A stretch of DNA of 64,000 nt, taken from a virus. The DNA is taken from the IMG/VR virus record IMGVR_UViG_3300021091_003726, positions 1 through 64,000 of that record; one strand, given 5' to 3'. How positions within the stretch are numbered: position 1 is the first letter of the stretch; the number at the start of each line of letters is the position of its first letter. Under the pieces are notes generated by a model. That model saw nothing but the letters and a program-made list of their open reading frames with translations, made no database searches and was not told the DNA's origin. Below, piece after piece: positions 53,420 to 61,800 of this stretch. The translations under genes were made by a program, and so were the position numbers.

Positions 53420-53788
53420 TTACCTCGACATAAACTTCGGCACGCCGGTATTTACTGTATAATTATACATGTAATTTGAGTCTAATGTTCCTTCTTCAAA
53501 AAAAGTAATTATATAAGCAAATCTTTCGTTGTCATCCCTAAAACCGACTAAGCAACGTGCTCCTGGATTCGGGGCAACTGTTTGAATTCCGGGCAGTGTG
53601 GGACATGGAACTCCAGATATAATATTGCCTATTTCTCCAGAATATTGATCGTCTATTATGACATCGGCTGAATTTGTTACTGAATCAAATTTCATTACTA
53701 CGCCAGGCCTTGTTTTTGCTTGACGCATTCTTGAGTTATCAATTTTAGATTGAATTTTATTATCAAATTTTGGATAATTTATTGCCAT
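53420..53788 (-). CDS. Phage baseplate OB-fold spike protein
   Basis: 122 residues with an OB-like core: PGVVMKFDSVTNSADVII, then VPCPTLPG, PGARCLVGFRD and FAYIITFF. This order fits the gpV/Gp138-type OB-fold of central baseplate spikes. It lies beside the tail lysin and spike-associated gene, consistent with the membrane-piercing device. Confidence 0.7.
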   Translation of the reverse strand: MAINYPKFDNKIQSKIDNSRMRQAKTRPGVVMKFDSVTNSADVIIDDQYSGEIGNIISGVPCPTLPGIQTVAPNPGARCLVGFRDDNERFAYIITFFEEGTLDSNYMYNYTVNTGVPKFMSR

Positions 53789-53809
53789 TGTTTTTCCTTA
53801 ATTTTATTT

Positions 53810-55871
53810 TTAATAACCTAGTTTTACTTTTGGATAATCAACTCCGTCAATCCAATTCTCTAAAATTGTTTTATTATTTTTTGCTACCCAAATGTCTTTT
53901 TGTAGCGTTCTAGAATTAGACAGAGATTCGGAGATTAGATATTCTTTTAAATTTTCTTTTGTTTTTCCAGTCATTTTATTGTAAACATCATAGGCGTCTG
54001 CGAATCTACAAAATGATCCACTAGTTGAAGAAACCCATCCGTATTTAGGTGCATTAGAACCTCCGTAATCTCCCCATGGAAATACTGGTAAATCATTAAC
54101 GATAGATTTTACATTACCTCTATTTATTTTGGACCTAAGAAGCCATACTTGATTTGTTAAATTCCATAATCTTGTATCAAAATTTCTTATACCTTTGTCC
54201 TGAGTTTTTCCTTGATCTTTTACTTTTTGAAAGATTTGTTCATTTGTTAAGTTTTCTTTTTGCCAATTTACATATGCCATTTTTGAAAATGGATCAATTT
54301 TTTCTGGTTGTGGTAGCTTTATGTAAACTGGAATATTGCCGCCGTCTTTTGAACCCGCAGATATTTGCCAAAGCCCAACTGCACCATATTGGTCAACTAT
54401 ATAAATTCTTCTAAGTGATTCTCTATTTGATATTGCTACAAATATAGCTGCGGCTTCGTCTGAAAAATAACCGACCTCTGTTAATGCCAAAAATACTTCT
54501 TCTGGTTTAGGAGACTGAATATTTCCAGTAAAGTCTTTTTTTAACACATTTGTTGGCATTGATCCGTAAGGAGATGTTAAATATAGAGTCTTATTTATCG
54601 TTGATTGTGCGGATGATGAAGCTCCAGAAGCCGTAGACGGATTATATAAAAGCCCGCCCTGACCCGCGTAAAGACCTCCTCTTGCTGGAGAAAAGCTAAT
54701 ATGAATATGATTATCGTGAACTCCAGAAGTATCTCTTTTTAGTTTTAAATATTTTAAATTTGTATATTTAGCCCATAATTGATTTGTTTTACTTTCGTAA
54801 GTATCATAAGATTGATCTACATATTTTGCCGATACAGCTATGTAATCCGGAATAAGATAGGGTGGCATTGCGTTCATTTTTTCCAACAAGATCATCAATT
54901 GCTCTACATGTCCCTTGGCTGTATTAATTGGACTTGGTTTTGATCCAGAAATTTTTTCTATTTGACTAAAATCAAAAGCTCTACCAAAAGCGTGATCTGT
55001 AATTGAATTTGCTCCAGCTCCTTCAACCTTTGGGGAATCATTTTGTCTTTGTAAGCCAAAACCACCAACAATCTTTAATGCTGGACCAAAAGAATCAGAT
55101 AATAAAGCTAACAAAAACTCAATTAATGATGCGGATACAAAAGCTAATTCTGAGCCTGCCGAAATTATATCTGCTGCTATTCTTCTATCTACAGCATCGC
55201 TGAGCCCAGGAACTATGGTGCCCGTATCATACTGTGCTTGAGTATTTGAATTATCAATATCAAATATGAAACCAGATTTAATATTAGAACCTAACTTTGA
55301 ATCTAATAAACCTCCTCTTTCTGAATACCATGATTTTTGCACATTTGTTAATTTTGATATTCTTGCAATTGGCATTACTCCAGCACCAACCATCGCTGAT
55401 TGACCATAGTTGACCGAAGTATGTCCATTGCCATCTATATCGTATACAGTTCCAGATAATCCTCCAACAGAATATTTTGATCTAATTGCAGAATCTAAAT
55501 CCGTAATTAATCCATCATTGTATTTTCTACCAAAAGATCCAGAAGTTAAAAAGTTACCTACTACATCTGTAGTAGGCTTAGTTTTATCTGTTATTTGATA
55601 TTCAAAGACACTTGTAGCTATTGAATTAAGACTTTCTCTTGCTATATCTGCCCTAAACATATTTGCGTAATTTTCATTACCAAAAAGTTCTTTACCCGAA
55701 GCAGCTGAGAGGATATCAGTTGAATTTAATGTTTGTCCTTCATATCCGTCTTTCGGCTAAAGAAGTTTTTGTAATCGCTATTCCATTTTTAGGAACAATA
55801 TTATCAACTATTGCTCTAGTAAAAGATTTAGAATCAGCTAAATTTTCAGAATTTATGTTAAAAAAAGACAT
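53810..55871 (-). CDS. Tail lysin: M15-type domain + lysozyme-like domain, with a +1 shift at CGG
   Basis: The ATG at 55871 gives 41 codons (MSFFNINSENLADSKSF...AER) then a zero-frame CGG; skipping its C continues GYEGQTLNSTDIL into the frame that ends at 53810, 686 residues in all. The unshifted product ends two codons after the CGG. The M15-type zinc motif appears as TDHAFGRAFDF (SxHxxGxAxD, near residue 295), with HIHISF near 389. A lysozyme-like domain follows (SNRESLRR...QYGAVGLWQI, near 480-500). It digests cell wall during entry. Its ATG lies one base before the giant hub gene's stop (overlapping context). Confidence 0.78.
55746..55748 (-). other. +1 recoding site 7 (AGA CGG A) in tail lysin
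   Basis: The zero-frame CGG after AGA. Skipping the C reads GGA (Gly) and continues YEGQTLNST, in frame with the 616-residue body that starts MFRADIARES. Zero-frame reading stops at TGA 55742-55740. Confidence 0.8.
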
Positions 55872-55872
55872 A

Positions 55873-58800
55873 TTATTTCACCTTAGTTGGTATTCCAACA
55901 GAATCTATTGCTTTATTAACTGAGTTGGATTCGGTTAATAAATCATTTGTAAAAACATTGGCTAAATTGTTTACTACCAATTCCCAGTTAAGCGTATATG
56001 GAGTTCCATCATCATAGTACTCATCCCATAGCACTATCGGCCATCTTGAAGCTGATTTATATATTTGCTCTAATCTTTTCATTTCCACCATAGCAGAAAA
56101 TAGCTTTCTTAATTGTGAATTTGTTATTTGACTATTTGCAATTGTGTAGTTTGAAATATGATCTATTACAGCAGAAGAATTAATAGAATTAAAAATAGTT
56201 GAATATTTTGTAAATATTATTGAATTTTCATAAAAACTATCTTTAAAAGCTTTTTCTATTTTTGATTTATTAAATTTATTAGAAACAAATAAATTATATA
56301 CAAAATCTTTAAAGCTAATTAATTTTTCTTCAGAGACATTATAAAAAATTGTAGCAAGTGTTCTTCCATATATTTCTTTTAGATAATTAGTTTCTCTGTT
56401 AAATCCAGCACCGGGTTCAAAATTTTCTATATCAGACTCACTGGCAAGTCCGCCTGTTTCTCTTGACTTTTTAACTCTTAATAAAAATACTTTATTTTTT
56501 AATGCATTTATTACAAATTGAGTGCTCTTAAAACCTGGAGAAGATTTATCAATTATTTCTACTTCTGTTGCGACTGAAGATTGTCCAGGTTCTTTTGGAT
56601 AACTTGAAGTTACTACAGATTTTTCTGGAGCGTTGATTCCATCAAAACGAACATCAAAAGAATTTCCACTTAATATATCTACAACTCTTATGGTATCAGC
56701 GTCTTTTACTCCAGTATTTTCTACGCCAACAGTTGTATCTAATCTGCATAATATTTTAAAGAACGGTTCAAATGTAGTTTTTTCCGGACCAAGACCCGAC
56801 AAATTAAGAACCTGTGCGTGAACTAAGGCGTTTTCGTAACTTATGTATCTAACTAATTCTTTTATTTCCGTTTCTTGCCAACCAAGACTCTTGAATATAT
56901 CATCACTTCTAATATATGCATACCCATCTGATGTTCTAGTTCTTCTTCTTAAGCCCAACATTCCCGGTAGTAGTGCCTTTGAATGATATCTTCCAACTAC
57001 CATTCCCTGATTATAAGAAAGACCAGCATCCATTGGTTGTCCATTTTTATTTAGATATTGAACATAGCATCCGTGTTGATCTAATAAATTATCTCTAACC
57101 CACTGCCATCCTTTCCAAGCAAGTTGTCCAAATATTGGCAAAGTAGAAAGACCAAGCAGTGCTGAACTACCCGCAATGCCTACCGCTGTAGAGCCGCCAA
57201 CAACGCCAGTTATTGCTGCTGCTGCTGTTCCGCCAGACACTGTGTTATTGTTCCCATTGATTCCAGCCTGCTTTCTAATCGCATCAGTAAAAGTTGTACT
57301 TGAATCAAAACTACTATGCGTTAAGCTTGCAACAACATCTTTTATAAGAGCAGAAGAACCATGAGTATATTGTATTCCTCCAAGCATTTGTGGATTCAAG
57401 TTTTCTGCGAGTCTATCAAGAGATATGTCTCCACCAAGAGTTATTGCAGAATTATCCGCGCTAACAGCATTTAAAAATAATCTTGTGTCATTTCTTATCG
57501 CCTGCATATTCATCCATGAATCAATCCATGATGTCATAAACCACTTTGCTGGATCATTTACAGTTACAAGTGCATTGGGGGTTATAGAAGTTATATAACC
57601 AAGCTCTGAAGTAAAATGATGCATAACCTGTTCTACTTCAAATAAACCATACATTCTTTCATACACGTCAGCCAAATAAACTATATCGTGTGGCCTTATA
57701 TCTGGGTTGCCTATAATTAATAATTCTCCACTATATATATCTTTAATATTCTCCTTAAGATGTGAAAGAGCAATTCTTTTAGCTGATAGTTCATCTGGAG
57801 CACCTGTTGCATTTTTTGATAGTCCTCTTCCAGTTTCAAAAGGGTGAAGTATTGGATGAAGAAATCCAAAGAATCCACTTCCAACAATATTGTCAAAATA
57901 TATTCCAGTTTCAACAGTTGATTCTATTTGTCTTTCTGCTGGTGCACCTTTATCAAGAGCCACTGTAACTGGATACTTTCCATCGGATACTGCAGTAATA
58001 ACAGAAGAAACATTTGTTGTTGTTTCTTGAATTTGATTAGAAAGAATGTGACTAAATGAACTTAAGTAATGTATTCTCTGAAATGGTTCTCTAATTTCTA
58101 CTACTGGTTCTCCATATTCTCTTGTAAATGGATTATCAACTGCCCTTAAAAGAGAACCAGGTCTACCAAGTTGATAGTATATAGAATCATTAAGAGCTCT
58201 ATTTAGTATATTTGCTTGTTTTGACAAAGAACCTATTTGAGATAAACCATAACCAGTTTGCAACATATTTAATTTAAATAGGTTAATTAAACCAGTTAGT
58301 GCTGTCCCCATTGCAGCAAAAATAGGACCTATATTTTTATCCCAAAAGTTGTCTAATCCACTAGTTGTTCTAGTTATAAAATTTGAAGCGCTGTTGCCTT
58401 CTCCTTTATTGTTGTATAATAATTGTAAAAATTTCTTTTTGTCTTTAGCGTAAGTATTGTTTGGATTAATAAACGCTGCAAATATTTTGTCCACAGCTTT
58501 GAAATCCCATTGATCGCTACCTGGAGCAGTGCCCAAACCAACACCTATTTTTCTAGATGGCTTAAGCACAAGCCAAGCCCTTGCATATGGATCTGCCCAC
58601 ATGGCTTGTCTGAATAAACCAACCATTATTAAAAATAATTGTTGAGGAGTTTTAATCAATTTATCTCCTACAACTTCCTGTCCACTCAATTCTGCTAAAA
58701 TTTCACCATTATCTATTAAAAAATTTTGTCTAAAAGCTTTTATCTTATCTAATGTCATTAAATTAAAATATTCAATTAATCCACCCTCTGCAACTGGTGC

Positions 58801-61800
58801 ATCTATAAAGTTTTTTCTTGCAAATTCTATTGCAGCTAATTGAGATGATGTTATTTCATTTCCAAATAATATTTGGAACTCGTCATTGGCCGTATTGCCG
58901 GTATCTTTAAATTTTTTAAAAATATCTTTTGGTATATTTCCACCAACAAATTGACTCTGTATGTCTTCTGCAAATTCATCTTGACTATCAGGATCAAAAC
59001 CAAAAGTATCAAAAAATATTGTTTTAACAGAACTATAAGTATGGTATCCAAACCTAAATTGATCCCATATATCTTGAGCTACATCTAAACTTCTTCCATC
59101 TCCAGCAATAACGGAAACATTTAGGTCATATCCTTCATCGTAATATGTTCTAGCTTCTATTGATATTGAATCTGCTAAACTAAAAATTGATTTAAACTGT
59201 AACCTGCCTGAGGCGCTGAGTGGGTCTCCCGTTGTTGCTACCTCTTTATCTAATATTCCATAACCCTTATCTCTACTGGTTACAGTTTCTATATCGTTAT
59301 ATATGTTTTTATAATAATCTGTATAGTTACCCGCATAAGTAAAATCTGAACTATCTGCTAATTTGGCCACAGAATAATATTCATTTATACTAGTTCTATA
59401 TTTTTCATAATCATCTAATCTATCGGGAACAAAACCCTGTATTCCACCACCAAGTTTAGCTCCTTGATAACCAGATCCTGCTTTTGCTGTCGGCCTAGCC
59501 TTTAAAATATTTTCTCCTGTTTCAAAATCACCAAATCCAATTAGAAAGTCCTGAAGCTCTTTGTCGGATTCATCTACTAATGTAAATTTTTTTCCTGGAA
59601 CAAAAGCGCTTGTTGCTACACCCAGTGGTATTGTATTTGGAACAAATGCAAAATAGCATTCTCTTGGAGTTGGGAGATCACTATATCCCTTGCCTTTATT
59701 AAATAATTTTTTTTGACCATCAGAGAAAATAACATCATCACCAGAAATTATTCCAAGAAAGTATGCTGCGTCTGGTGATACAACAGCATCTATTGTTTTT
59801 TCTTCTACATCTAAATTGTATTCACTGCTATTGTTAGATGTTCCTTCTGAAAGAAAATTTGATTTATTCTGTCCCCAAAGAAAGTAAGCTGGTTTACAAA
59901 CTACACCATTATTTGTATCTGGATTATAAACTAATACATGAGCGTTTTTATAATCTTTTACACTTCCAATTAATTGATTTGTTTCTGAATCAAAATATTT
60001 TTTTGCAAATTTTGATATTTCAGATTGATTTGCAGTTGGCTTATAGGGCCATCTCATTGCAATATAAAATTGTTCATCAACTAGGCTTCCTGGCATTCCC
60101 CATTCAGAAAAATCTATTTCTGAAGTATTCCTTTTCTGGGGCAGTGGCATTGATATAACAAGAGACTCTGAACCAATATCAATCGGTGAATCAAAATTAT
60201 ATGAATTTAAAGTAACATCTGCTAACTCGTCTACTCGAAGTTGTTTTTCAACTATATTTATATTATCAACAAACAAGCTTGAGGCGAAGGTGTCTCCGTA
60301 AACAGAACTAACACTTTCTATGTAATTATTATATACATCTTGATTTGTTTCCTTGGATATTCCATCATCATCGCTACCAAACAGTTTTCCAAAAGCCCAT
60401 TTACCTGCAGCTACTAGAGGCCTGGAAATGCCCTCAGAAATGCCAGTACCTTTATCTATTACATCTTCGACAATATCTAAGCCTCTCCTAAATTTAGAAT
60501 ATCCATCAATTGAATCATATTGAAATGCAAAGTTTTCTAATCTATATTCTCCATATGTATCAGCTCTGTTTGTAAACATGGGATATCTAAATCTTGAAGG
60601 AAGTTGGGGAATTTGACTATGTGCATCTGTTGAATTTACCACTTTAGAAATTTTTTTATTTTCTTCGGTGTAAATAGGAGAAATTGGAAGGTGAAAACCC
60701 ATTGTAACTATACCTTTTGTTTTTGGTATTTTTGCTACTGTTTTTCCCGTTGAATCAATTAATATTTTCGATCTATTAGAATCAAAGTTAATTACTTGAC
60801 CTTTTAGTTTTGCCGACGTTCCATAATATTGTTGTGCGTTTTTTTGCAAAGATGCAAAAGCAGCTATTGTGTCTATTGGTTCTGTGTTTCTAAGAAATGC
60901 ATCGGCGTCGGCATATGAACTAGTATTTTTATTTATTTCAGTTATTATTTTAGTCAAATCAAAATCTGGATCAACTACTTTAGGACCCATACTTATTCCT
61001 AGTTGACCCATTTTATCGTCGCCCGGATACCCAGTTGTTACTGGCACAACACCAGACGTGTACAGCCAATGGGGTTTGCCATAAAATACTGTTGATCGAT
61101 CTTCAAATGGCCTTATTGCTACTATGTAATTTGGAAGTAACTTTGCACATGTTTGAAATAAATCCCAAACAGATCTCATATAGGTTTGAGCTCTAAATGA
61201 AACTTCATCAAATCCAGGCATGTCGTCATCTAGAGTTGATGTTAGACCAAGCATATTGAATATGCTATTGCCGCCCCTTGTGCCAAGTACACCAAGAAGA
61301 CCAGCACCAACTCCAACCGTGATTCCAATTGGCCCACCGATAGCAAAAGCTGGACCCAATATACTTGCCGTTGCAATTGCTGATCCTACGGTAGCTGATC
61401 CAGTATTATCTCTTATTTGACCTAAACCAGTTAAACCCTCAATAGCTGTTTTTGCATCGGTGTTTTGTTCTGCATATTTTTGAACGAGTCCGTTCCAACT
61501 TCTATCGGTTAATCTAGATAGATACTCTATTCTTTCATTTGGTTGAGAAGTTGGAGTTATTGAAGAAACAGATGTCCAACCATCGCCTAAATCTCCACCA
61601 AGAAATTGGGCTATTCCAGTTCCATTCCCTGGATAAATATTTCTTTTAAATATTTCAAAATCTCTTGCTTGAGAAAAATTTGACCACAATTGATTCATTA
61701 AAGAAAATACTGGGGTCCTAAACTCATTTATGCCAACAGCTATGTCTAATGTTGATTTTGCAGTTCGGGAAGAACTACCAGTACCAACTGCATTATAGGC

